Shown: piece by piece, positions 49,981 through 59,084 of the stretch
How the letters are laid out: each line of letters starts with the position of its first letter
Numbering within the stretch: position 1 is the stretch's first letter
Origin: Shewanella fodinae
Lineage (GTDB): Bacteria > Pseudomonadota > Gammaproteobacteria > Enterobacterales > Shewanellaceae
Length of the DNA stretch: 64,000 nucleotides
Assembly: GCF_014651955.1 (NCBI RefSeq)
Contig: NZ_BMXW01000001.1
Span: 19,956-83,955 of the forward strand
Direction: 5' to 3'
Notes under the pieces: model-generated
What the model was told of the DNA's origin: nothing
The model's input: only the letters and a program-made list of their open reading frames with translations
Database searches by the model: none
Made by a program: the position numbers and the translations under genes

Positions 49981-52229
49981 ATCTCTCGCTCGTCCGTTCC
50001 TTTTGTCCTATTTTTAAGATATGCCAATAAATCTTTTAATTCCATTGGCTTAGCAAACCAGAAGCCTTGGCCGAATTCACACCCTAATGCCGATAATTTC
50101 TGGACTTGCGCTGGTTTTTCAATCCCTTCCGCGATCACTGAATAATTAAAACGTTGGCCAAGTTTAATCACCATGTCAACAATTGCTTCACCCGATTTGT
50201 CCCGTTCCATGGCATCAACGAATGTCTTATCAATTTTCAGTTCGGTGGCTGATAGCTCGGTAATATGTTGCAACGACGAGTAACCAGTACCAAAATCGTC
50301 AATGCTCACGCCGATTCCTTTATTGATAAGATTCTGTAACAAGGGTCTGACATGTTGGTAGTCCTGCATTGTTTGGGATTCAGTAATTTCGATCTCCAAC
50401 CACTGCGAAATCTGCGGGTTTTCTTGACAGATCTGATCCAATGACGCCATAAAAAACAGGTCATCCAGGTCACTGCTGGTTACATTAAAGGAAACCGGTA
50501 ACGGAAACCCGGCATCAAGCAACTGTTTAATGGCGGCGACGGTCAGTTGCATCACATATAAGTCCAGCTTGTTTATCAGCCCAGACATCTCCGCTACTGG
50601 TACAAACTTACTAGGAGGAACGTAACTGCCATCAGGCTCACGCCAACGAGCTAACGCCTCAACGCCAACGATACTGCCATCATCCAGTCTCACTTTAGGT
50701 TGGAACATCAGTAACACATGACCTTGATCAATAGCGTTATTTAATCCCTGCATCAATTGGTGACGTTCGAGAATACTACTGCGAAACTGCGGATTGTAAC
50801 GAATGAGCGCCAAATGCTCCCGCTGCGATTGTAATAAGGTGGAGTCCATCATATGTAGCAGTTCGCGGCCACTGATAGTCGTCAGTTCACACAAGTTCAT
50901 CAGCGCTACACTGACCTCGACATGTAGTTGCACATTGTCGGTCATCACCTTAAAGTGATTCAGTGCGGCTAGTACCTGCGATGTGGGCAGGTCCTCGACG
51001 TTCAACAACACGATAAAACAGCTGTCGGTGATTCTGGCAATCACTCGCTGGGCTTTAAATCGCTGTTGTAACTTTTGATAAAACTGCCGTAAAAATCCAC
51101 TCAGAAATTCACTATCGACGCTGAGTACCAATTCCGCAAAATCCTTAATATTTAGCGCGACCAAGGCACTTTGACAGCGTTCGCTTACAGGTAGATTATC
51201 CAGAAATCGCGCCAGCCAAGCACGATTGGGAATATTCAGTTGAGGATCAAAATAAGCCAGTTCAGACAAGCGGTTACACAACACAATATTGTTAAAGCCG
51301 TTGTTAATGTTCTCGCTGAACACCTGTAAAAGATTGATATGATACTGTGTCAATGGTTTCTCAGACTCAACCACCATGACATATCGATGCTCGCCCTCGC
51401 GTGAGGTCTCGAAGTAAAGAGCACTGAAACGGCCAGAAAAATGGTGAGTTTTATTAGCAACAGCTTGGGAAATCAGAGGTATCAACACCGCTTGCAGGTG
51501 CTCCGGGAGCTGTTTCAACAATGGCGTAGCATCTGTTTGGGCTAAGGTAAAAATTCCGGCACTACTGACGATGCGATATTCAGCGGCACTTTCTTCATCA
51601 CCACTGCGAACACAGATAATACCACCTCTGGAAACACCTATGAGTTGCCCTATTTCGCTTAACATGGTTTGGCAGAATTCATCAATATTGGTAATCCGCG
51701 ACAATTGTCTGGACGCATCCACCAGCACACTTAACCCACGTCGGGCCTTGTCCAACTCGTTGTAAGCATTCCAAGTGCGAATATTGGACGCGACAACCGT
51801 GCGCAATCTCTCTGATGACAGATCAGCTTTGTTCCAGTACTCGTCAATATCATAGCGTTTCATCACATCTTTAAACGGTGCCATTCCCGGCTGACCAGTC
51901 AGTAATACGATACGCAATGCGCTGTTTCCCAATACCTGCCGAATAGTATCAACAAGACGCAGACCAGCATCATCGTCTTCCATAACGACATCGAGTAATA
52001 CCACGCTCAGGTCATCGTGGTTTGCCAGTAATTCTGCGGCAGCCGCTGCCGTGGGAGCCGTAAGCATTTCTATCGGACGACTTTTGACGGCATAGCCATG
52101 CAGGGCATGAGCCAGACTGGCCTGATAATTGGCGTCATCTTCAACGCTCAATACCTTCCATGACTGAGACTCCATCGCTAAGTCAAGAGGAGGCTCGTCG
52201 GGTGCAAACAGGAACAGCTCTTCTTCCAT
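49977..52229 (-). CDS. response regulator with DUF3369, degenerate GGDEF and EAL domains
   Basis: About 750 residues (start taken at ATG 52229; an ATG at 52247 is open too, and neither has a strong ribosome site). The receiver domain has phosphoacceptor D80 in VVLLDVVM. A DUF3369-like/GAF region follows (about 150-310). A GGDEF domain lacks its signature motif (ARITDSCF replaces it). The C-terminal EAL phosphodiesterase looks intact: VEALAR, IDDFGTGYSSL, LKIDKTF and AEGIE. It should hydrolyse c-di-GMP when phosphorylated by the downstream kinase (48088-49980). Confidence 0.87.
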   Translation of the reverse strand: MEEELFLFAPDEPPLDLAMESQSWKVLSVEDDANYQASLAHALHGYAVKSRPIEMLTAPTAAAAAELLANHDDLSVVLLDVVMEDDDAGLRLVDTIRQVLGNSALRIVLLTGQPGMAPFKDVMKRYDIDEYWNKADLSSERLRTVVASNIRTWNAYNELDKARRGLSVLVDASRQLSRITNIDEFCQTMLSEIGQLIGVSRGGIICVRSGDEESAAEYRIVSSAGIFTLAQTDATPLLKQLPEHLQAVLIPLISQAVANKTHHFSGRFSALYFETSREGEHRYVMVVESEKPLTQYHINLLQVFSENINNGFNNIVLCNRLSELAYFDPQLNIPNRAWLARFLDNLPVSERCQSALVALNIKDFAELVLSVDSEFLSGFLRQFYQKLQQRFKAQRVIARITDSCFIVLLNVEDLPTSQVLAALNHFKVMTDNVQLHVEVSVALMNLCELTTISGRELLHMMDSTLLQSQREHLALIRYNPQFRSSILERHQLMQGLNNAIDQGHVLLMFQPKVRLDDGSIVGVEALARWREPDGSYVPPSKFVPVAEMSGLINKLDLYVMQLTVAAIKQLLDAGFPLPVSFNVTSSDLDDLFFMASLDQICQENPQISQWLEIEITESQTMQDYQHVRPLLQNLINKGIGVSIDDFGTGYSSLQHITELSATELKIDKTFVDAMERDKSGEAIVDMVIKLGQRFNYSVIAEGIEKPAQVQKLSALGCEFGQGFWFAKPMELKDLLAYLKNRTKGTDEREI

Positions 52230-52521
52230 GATTATTTTCCAGATCATCCAGCGGGTTTACACCTTTTGCTCAATGGCAATGCAAACCCTGAGTTACATCA
52301 GAGGGTTTGCATTAAACATAGTCAAAATATGGCGTTCAGCCAGTGAAAATGTGCATGCAATGACGCGTCGGGGCCAGAAACGACTAACCGCGTATGGTTT
52401 ATGCACAGTTACAACAACACATCAGCCCGATATTGTTCTTTTTACAAGCTAGACTTAAGCGATTGTTAAGTTATCGCAACAATAATTGTCAGCGTCAGAT
52501 GAACGTCCATGTCGGGAAAAT

Positions 52522-53274
52522 ATGTCACAACACCTCTTGTCCTTTAATAGTTGGTTACACCGACACCTGCTATTGCCGTTAGTTACTGGCCTGCTATTGT
52601 TGATAGTGCTACATCTGACACAAGTCGATCTGATGCTGGCACAGTGGTTATTTCATCAGGAAGGTGATGCGCCAGGTTGGTCACTACGCCATAATTATTT
52701 CTTGGAACATATTCTACACAATGGTGGACGGCACATAGTGACACTGCTGTCACTGACATTGCTGGTGACATTAGCCCTCAGTTTTTTCAAGCCATCACTA
52801 AAGCCCTGGCGTAAAGATCTGCTGTTGTTGCTGGCAAATGTGGCAATATCCATCTTGCTAGTACGTTTTGGCAAAGAGTACACCAATGTAAGCTGCCCTT
52901 GGGACGTTATACAATTTGGCGGCAGCAAGCCTTGGATCCCCTTTCCCAACAGTCTGTTTTCTTCAATGGATCTTGGCCAATGTTTTCCTGGTGGCCACAG
53001 CAGTGGCGCATTTGCCTGGGTAGCACTGTATTACTTTGCACTGCCGCATATGCCCGCCAGGCGCTTTAAGTTTCTTAGTTTTGCCATCATTTTAGGTTCC
53101 GCGTTTGCGGTGTGTCAGGAACTGCGCGGTGCCCACTTCCTGACACACGATCTTACCAGTCTGTTACTCTGTTGGGTGGTAGCCACATTAGGTTATGGCA
53201 TTGTTTATCGCCCTTGGTGTCAACGCCAGAGCGCGACGATTGATTTGCCAAACGCGGCGTCTATGCGCGTTTAA
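52522..53274 (+). CDS. PAP2-family membrane phosphatase
   Basis: 250 residues from the ATG at 52522 with several membrane segments. The phosphatase signature is present as KEYTNVSCPW, PGGHSSG (P156-H159) and RGAHFLTHD (R202, H209). The first motif is atypical. Likely acts on lipid phosphates such as phosphatidylglycerophosphate or undecaprenyl pyrophosphate in the inner membrane; substrate unknown. Its last 14 bp overlap the convergent crbS gene, so the two stop codons sit within each other's coding sequence. Confidence 0.83.
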   Translation: MSQHLLSFNSWLHRHLLLPLVTGLLLLIVLHLTQVDLMLAQWLFHQEGDAPGWSLRHNYFLEHILHNGGRHIVTLLSLTLLVTLALSFFKPSLKPWRKDLLLLLANVAISILLVRFGKEYTNVSCPWDVIQFGGSKPWIPFPNSLFSSMDLGQCFPGGHSSGAFAWVALYYFALPHMPARRFKFLSFAIILGSAFAVCQELRGAHFLTHDLTSLLLCWVVATLGYGIVYRPWCQRQSATIDLPNAASMRV

Positions 53275-56200
53275 CCAGCCCGGAAATCAACGCCCGCAAC
53301 GCCGCCGGTTTAATCATCTTTGACATATAGTGATATCCACGGCGTTCCACATCCTCAATCAACGCCTTATTGGTATTGGCAGTGATCAGGATCCCCGGTA
53401 ATTTATCACCATAAAGCGCGCGGATTTCATCCATTGCATCAACACCATTACGATCATTATCCAGATGATAATCTGCCAGCACGATATCCGGCGCCACACC
53501 TTTTAGGCCCAGTTTGATACGAGCATCGTTAATATCGCTGGCACATACCACCTCACATTGCCAACGAGTTAACAAACTCTCCAATCCCGCCAGAATGCTC
53601 TCTTCATTGTCGATACACAGCACCTTTACTCCGGTTAAGGTTCTAAAGGTACTGGAGATACTGCGGGGTTTGGGCACTGCGCGACTGTTTCCTAACGGCA
53701 CGATGATGGAAAATACCGAGCCTTTACCTTGAATAGACGATACTTTGATTTCGTGCTCTAACACCTTGCTCATACGATCAGCGATCGCTAACCCCAGTCC
53801 CAGACCATTAACACTTTTACTCTGCGGATTATTCAGCCGTTTAAATTCGTGAAATATTTCCCGCAGTTGACTGCTCTCAATGCCACAGCCGGTATCCAGC
53901 ACCTGAATTTCTAAATGATGTGGCCGATGACGGCACCCCAGCAGCACTTTTCCTCCTTTGGCATAGCGAAAAGCATTGGTCAGAAAGTTCTGAATAATAC
54001 GTCGTAATAGTGCCGGATCGGAATTCACCGTCATGTTGCAGGCAACCGCCGCAAAGCGGATCTGACTGTCTTTAGACATCGCTTCAAACTCAACCGCTAA
54101 TCCGTTAAGAATTTCTGAAATAGCGAAATCCCTGCGATTCACATCGACTTTGCCGGAATCCAGCCTTGAGATATCCAAAAGGTCAGTCAGCAACTCGCCA
54201 GCAATCTTCAATGAGCTGTTAATATGCTCTAGCGTCAAGCTCACATCCTGCTCCAGTTGTGGATGCTGGCTCAAGGAGGCGGTAAACAGCCTAGCAGCAT
54301 TTAACGGCTGCATCAGGTCATGCCCCACGGCCGCCAAAAAGCGACTCTTGGAGGCGTTTGCCATCTCTTCATGGGCTTTGGCTTCTAACAACTGGCTATT
54401 GAGCAACGCCAGTTCATAGGTGCGCTCTCTGACTCGCGCTTCCAGATTTTCATTGGCTTCCTGCAGTGCCCGCTGTTGCTGGCGATATTGGGTGATATCG
54501 GTAAAGGTCATCACAAAACCGCCGTCTGGCATCGGGTTACCCTGGATCTTAATCACCTTGCCGTCTTTGCGTTGTCGCTCCGAAGAGTGAGCGGTTCCGT
54601 TGCGCATATGCTGCATACGCCGATTGACATGGTCATCAATATTACCGGGACCACAATACCCACGGGCAGCATTAAAGCGGATCACTTTTGCAATCGACAT
54701 TCCTGGCTGCAAAAAGTCCGGCGGATAACGGTACAGTTCTTCATAGCGGTGATTCCAGGCAACGAGGTTGAGGTCTTTATCCACTACACTCATACCTTCG
54801 TTGGCGTGCTCGATGGCGGCTCGCAACATGTCTTGACTCAGCAGCACCTGTGAAGAGGCGTCATCCACCAGACTGAATACTTCGTCAAGGGCCAGATCTC
54901 GCCCCTCCAGCACAGAATCCATCACCACCGCGGCACTGGACGCACCGAGCACACCGGCAAGTAGATGTTCCGTATGATTAATCAAAGCCGTAGATGCCGA
55001 TTTATTCCAGCTGTCGGAACGCACGGCGTCGGGCGAGAAGCGCGAGAAACTTTCATACGCCCGCGTTGGGCTGACAAAACGGCTAGCGAGGATCAGCAAA
55101 TCTTGCTGGCTGATCTGCACCGCCCGCCGATTACCGCTACTGCGCATCAAACCAGGAGTGACAAACATACTGGCCTGGATTCGTTCCACCACCCCGGCGC
55201 GAAACCACATGGAGCCCAGAATATAACCCGCCAAGTTGGCCGCAAGCGCTGTCAGAATATCCACCACATCCGGCGATACATCGGTAAACGCATGCATGCC
55301 GGTGGTAAACAGATCGCCAGTAATGGCCGCGTCACGGAATAACAATACCGCCCAAACCGCAAATCCTATTGCTAACCCCAGCATCACCCCGGCGCGATTA
55401 CCGCGTTTCCAGTAAAGTCCGCCCACCAGCGCAGGCGCTAATTGGGCAAAGGCTCCAAAAGCCAGCATCCCCATATGTGACAAGGATTCATTATCTGAAA
55501 AGCTGAGATAGGCGGTATAACCAAAGGCCACAATCATTACGATTGCGATACGCCGGACATACAATAGTTGCGTGGAAAACTGACTAAAATTACTTCGCTT
55601 AATCTGGCCGGTACGCAATAGTACTGGCACCAGCCATTCGTTGGAAATCATCACACTTATCGTTACGACCGCCACAATCACCATGCCGGTGGCGGCAGAC
55701 ATGGTTCCCAACATGGCGATAACCGCTAACCAGTCGCTTCCCATAGATAAAGGCAGATTAATCACATAAGTATCGGGAGCAACAGAATCTCCGAGCAGTA
55801 ATTTTCCGGCCAAAGCCATTGGTCCGACAAACAGGCCAAACAGCAACAGATAAAGTGGAAATAACCAACGGGCACGGCGCAGGCTTTTATCACCATGCGC
55901 TTCGACAACCATGACATGAAACTGCCGTGGCATGCACAAAAATGCCGCCATACCGACCAGCAACTCCGGCACGATGTACTCAAGACGCATGTTGGGTTCG
56001 TGGATCACACCTGCAAGGTTGGCCTGATGCCATAAAGGACCAAATCCCCCAAAAATCCCAAAGACCACCACGACACCAATAATCAGAAATGCCGAGAGCT
56101 TTACCAAGGACTCGAATGCAATCGCCAGCATCATGCCGGGGTTATGCTCAGTTGCATCCAACTTGCGGGTACCAAATAAAATGGCAAACAATGCTAGCCA

Positions 56201-56689
56201 CGCACTAATTAATAATGCCAGCCAACTGCCATCAAAAGCCGCCTGTTTGGGTTGGAATAAATTAAGCCCGTACACCATAGCCTTAAGCTGCAGCGCGATA
56301 TAAGGCATGATGCCAAACAGTGCGATTAACGTGACCAGCACCGCCAGCGGTTGCGACTTACCATAGCGTGCGGCAATAAAGTCAGCGACAGAGGTGATAT
56401 TCTGCTCTTTGGAAACCATCACCATTTTGCGCAGCAGCCCAAATCCCAGCACAAACACCAAGACGGGACCGAGAAAGATGGGTAAAAATGACCAGAAATC
56501 TTTAGCCGACTGCCCGACTGTTCCCAGAAAACTCCAAGAAGAGCAATATACCGCTAGGCTCAGGGCATAGATCCAGTTTTGTAGCTTCTTGGTGAGATTA
56601 CCAAACCAACGTTCAGCCCCCCATGCCAGCACGCACAGCAAACACACATAACAGATGGCGATCACCGCCACTAACACTGTCAGATTCAT
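53261..56689 (-). CDS. crbS: CrbS-type hybrid: sodium/solute symporter fused to histidine kinase and receiver
   Basis: 1142 residues from the ATG at 56689. The N-terminal half is a sodium:solute symporter-like domain with about 13 membrane segments. A PAS domain (about 610-740, NEGMSVVDKDLNLVAWNHRYEE) and coiled coil lead to the histidine kinase: H790 in GHDLMQPLN, ATPase DTGCGIE and GLGLGLAIADRM. A C-terminal receiver has phosphoacceptor D1073 (VLADYHLD). In Vibrio CrbS senses acetate status and, with CrbR, turns on acs. It is divergent from acs here (300 bp), which supports the name. Confidence 0.88.
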   Translation of the reverse strand: MNLTVLVAVIAICYVCLLCVLAWGAERWFGNLTKKLQNWIYALSLAVYCSSWSFLGTVGQSAKDFWSFLPIFLGPVLVFVLGFGLLRKMVMVSKEQNITSVADFIAARYGKSQPLAVLVTLIALFGIMPYIALQLKAMVYGLNLFQPKQAAFDGSWLALLISAWLALFAILFGTRKLDATEHNPGMMLAIAFESLVKLSAFLIIGVVVVFGIFGGFGPLWHQANLAGVIHEPNMRLEYIVPELLVGMAAFLCMPRQFHVMVVEAHGDKSLRRARWLFPLYLLLFGLFVGPMALAGKLLLGDSVAPDTYVINLPLSMGSDWLAVIAMLGTMSAATGMVIVAVVTISVMISNEWLVPVLLRTGQIKRSNFSQFSTQLLYVRRIAIVMIVAFGYTAYLSFSDNESLSHMGMLAFGAFAQLAPALVGGLYWKRGNRAGVMLGLAIGFAVWAVLLFRDAAITGDLFTTGMHAFTDVSPDVVDILTALAANLAGYILGSMWFRAGVVERIQASMFVTPGLMRSSGNRRAVQISQQDLLILASRFVSPTRAYESFSRFSPDAVRSDSWNKSASTALINHTEHLLAGVLGASSAAVVMDSVLEGRDLALDEVFSLVDDASSQVLLSQDMLRAAIEHANEGMSVVDKDLNLVAWNHRYEELYRYPPDFLQPGMSIAKVIRFNAARGYCGPGNIDDHVNRRMQHMRNGTAHSSERQRKDGKVIKIQGNPMPDGGFVMTFTDITQYRQQQRALQEANENLEARVRERTYELALLNSQLLEAKAHEEMANASKSRFLAAVGHDLMQPLNAARLFTASLSQHPQLEQDVSLTLEHINSSLKIAGELLTDLLDISRLDSGKVDVNRRDFAISEILNGLAVEFEAMSKDSQIRFAAVACNMTVNSDPALLRRIIQNFLTNAFRYAKGGKVLLGCRHRPHHLEIQVLDTGCGIESSQLREIFHEFKRLNNPQSKSVNGLGLGLAIADRMSKVLEHEIKVSSIQGKGSVFSIIVPLGNSRAVPKPRSISSTFRTLTGVKVLCIDNEESILAGLESLLTRWQCEVVCASDINDARIKLGLKGVAPDIVLADYHLDNDRNGVDAMDEIRALYGDKLPGILITANTNKALIEDVERRGYHYMSKMIKPAALRALISGLVKRA

Positions 56690-56990
56690 CGTGACTCTCT
56701 TGCAGTCGGACAACAGACCTCAATGTCTGCAACCAGCATAAGCCTACCCCAGTCACTCCAAAACACCAAGATTGCAACAACTGCTTGTTTATTTTTGTAT
56801 TTAACCGGCCATCATAGGTCGATCATCAGATGATTTAAAAACATTCAAAGTGGTATTACCTACGTTTTAATTACAAGTATAACTACATGATTAATAATAA
56901 TTAATTCTATCTAGACCAATGTCTAATAGAGGCCAAACAAGGTTGCATCCCATACTTTGCGTCAAGTCACAAAAATAACGGGAAGTATCC
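56690..56990. promoter_or_regulatory. divergent crbS-acs control region
   Basis: About 300 bp, A+T-rich. A GTGGTATTACCTAC stretch (near 56850) contains a TACCTAC heptamer reminiscent of NarL-type regulator sites, and a TCTAGACCAATGTCTAATAGA-like pair of TCTA repeats lies near 56910. No clear CRP box is visible. Which elements bind CrbR is inference only. Confidence 0.35.
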
Positions 56991-58946
56991 ATGAGCAATC
57001 AACAAGCAATTTATAAAGTGCCCGCAGCTATTGCTTCCAGTGCGCTGGTCAACGACGAGAAATATCGCAAGATGTATCAAGAATCTGTCGTTAATCCTGA
57101 AGGATTCTGGCGCGAACACGGTAAACGCATCGACTGGATCAAACCCTACAGCAAAATTAAACAAACCTCTTTTGATGATCATAACCTATCCATTAACTGG
57201 TTTTATGACGGCACATTGAATGCCTGCGTTAACTGTGTCGATCGCCATTTAGCGCAAAATGCTGATCGTACCGCCATTATCTGGGAAGGTGACGACGCCA
57301 AAGAACAAAGAACACTCAGCTACGGTCAACTACATGTTGAAGTGTGTAAATTTGCCAATGCTCTGCGCAGCCAAGGGGTGCGTCGTGGCGATGTCGTCAC
57401 CATGTATATGCCTATGGTGCCAGAAGCAGCCATTGCCATGTTAGCCTGTGCCCGAATTGGCGCGGTGCACTCCGTGGTGTTTGGCGGTTTCTCTCCAGAC
57501 TCTATCGCATCACGCATCAAAGATGGCCGTTCCAAAGTCGTACTGACTGCCGATGAAGGAGTGCGTGCCGGACGCACCATTCCATTGAAACGTAACATTG
57601 ATGAAGCTCTGTCTAAGCCAGATGTTACCACCGTCGAAAAAGTGATTGTGCTGAAACGCACTGGCGGCAGAATTGACTGGCAGGACGGCCGCGATGTCTG
57701 GTGGCATTCACTCACTGAAACCGCCTCAGAATTCTGTGAAGCCGAAGAGATGGGCGCAGAGGACCCATTATTCTTGCTTTACACCTCCGGTTCCACCGGC
57801 AATCCCAAAGGGGTGCTGCATACCACAGGTGGTTATCTGGTGTATGCGTCGATGACCCACGAATATGTGTTTGACTATAAACCCGGGGAAATTTATTGGT
57901 GTACCGCCGATGTGGGCTGGATCACCGGCCACAGTTATATGGTGTATGGACCGCTGGCTAACTGTGCCACGGTTCTGATCCATGAAGGCGTCCCCAACTG
58001 GCCGTCGCCAGCCCGCCTCGGTGAGATTGTTGACCGTCATCAGGTCAACATTCTCTATACCGCCCCGACACTGATCCGCGCCTTGATGGCGGAAGGTAAA
58101 GAACAGTTTGATAATTTCAAGGGCGATTCATTACGTATCATGGGTTCTGTCGGCGAACCCATCAATCCAGAAGCTTGGCGCTGGTATCATGAGGTCATTG
58201 GTCATGAACATTGCCCAATTGTAGACACTTGGTGGCAGACAGAAACCGGCGGCATTCTGATCACCCCCTTACCCGGCGCGACTGATACCAAACCTGGCTC
58301 CGCCACGCGACCATTTTTTGGGGTGCAACCCGCCTTGGTTGACAATAATGGCACCATCTTAGAAGGTGCGACTGAAGGTAACTTAGTGATATTGGATTCT
58401 TGGCCGGGACAGATGCGTACTGTGTATGGCGACCATGAACGATTTGTGCTGACCTATTTTAAAACCTTCCGCGGTATGTACTTTACTGGCGATGGTGCCC
58501 GTCGTGATGAAGACGGTTACTACTGGATCACCGGCCGTGTAGACGATGTGATTAACGTATCTGGCCACCGCTTGGGCACCGCCGAAATTGAAAGCGCCCT
58601 AGTAGCACACGATTTAGTTGCTGAGGCGGCCGTGGTGGGCTATCCCCATGATATCAAAGGCCAAGGTATTTACGCTTATGTCACCCTGACCAAGGATACT
58701 GAGCCATCAGAAGCGCTGCGCCAAGAGTTGCGGCAGTGGGTTCGCAAGGAGATTGGGGCCTTGGCGACACCCGATCTAATCCAGTGGGCCAGCGGTTTGC
58801 CCAAGACTCGCTCAGGTAAGATCATGCGGCGATTCCTCCGCAAGATTGCCGCTAATGAAATCACGAACCTGGGTGATTCTTCAACACTGGCAGACCCAGC
58901 GGTTATTGATACTTTGATTGAAACGCGGCTCAACCGCCCAGAATAA
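56991..58946 (+). CDS. acs: acetyl-CoA synthetase (AMP-forming)
   Basis: High-affinity acetate activation: acetate, ATP and CoA to acetyl-CoA, AMP and PPi. 651 residues, same as the family. ANL motifs: [11 protein letters not shown] (A3), [25 protein letters not shown], and PKTRSGK with catalytic, acetylation-controlled K610. Divergent from crbS, followed by a terminator and a sensor gene. Likely controlled by the CrbS/CrbR pair. Confidence 0.97.
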   Translation: MSNQQAIYKVPAAIASSALVNDEKYRKMYQESVVNPEGFWREHGKRIDWIKPYSKIKQTSFDDHNLSINWFYDGTLNACVNCVDRHLAQNADRTAIIWEGDDAKEQRTLSYGQLHVEVCKFANALRSQGVRRGDVVTMYMPMVPEAAIAMLACARIGAVHSVVFGGFSPDSIASRIKDGRSKVVLTADEGVRAGRTIPLKRNIDEALSKPDVTTVEKVIVLKRTGGRIDWQDGRDVWWHSLTETASEFCEAEEMGAEDPLFLLYTSGSTGNPKGVLHTTGGYLVYASMTHEYVFDYKPGEIYWCTADVGWITGHSYMVYGPLANCATVLIHEGVPNWPSPARLGEIVDRHQVNILYTAPTLIRALMAEGKEQFDNFKGDSLRIMGSVGEPINPEAWRWYHEVIGHEHCPIVDTWWQTETGGILITPLPGATDTKPGSATRPFFGVQPALVDNNGTILEGATEGNLVILDSWPGQMRTVYGDHERFVLTYFKTFRGMYFTGDGARRDEDGYYWITGRVDDVINVSGHRLGTAEIESALVAHDLVAEAAVVGYPHDIKGQGIYAYVTLTKDTEPSEALRQELRQWVRKEIGALATPDLIQWASGLPKTRSGKIMRRFLRKIAANEITNLGDSSTLADPAVIDTLIETRLNRPE

Positions 58947-58962
58947 TTCACCTCCTGTCATT

Positions 58963-58989
58963 GCCCCTCATAATTGAGGGGCTCTTTTT
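58963..58989 (+). terminator. acs terminator
   Basis: Perfect 8-bp stem GCCCCTCA / TGAGGGGC with TAAT loop, followed by TCTTTTT. Confidence 0.85.
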
Positions 58990-59084
58990 GCAAGCAAGTG
59001 AATTTGTTCAAATAATGACAAGTCCTACATCTCAGCGCTATGATGTAAAAGCCGGTTGTTGCTGCCGCTAAAACGGACTTTCCC

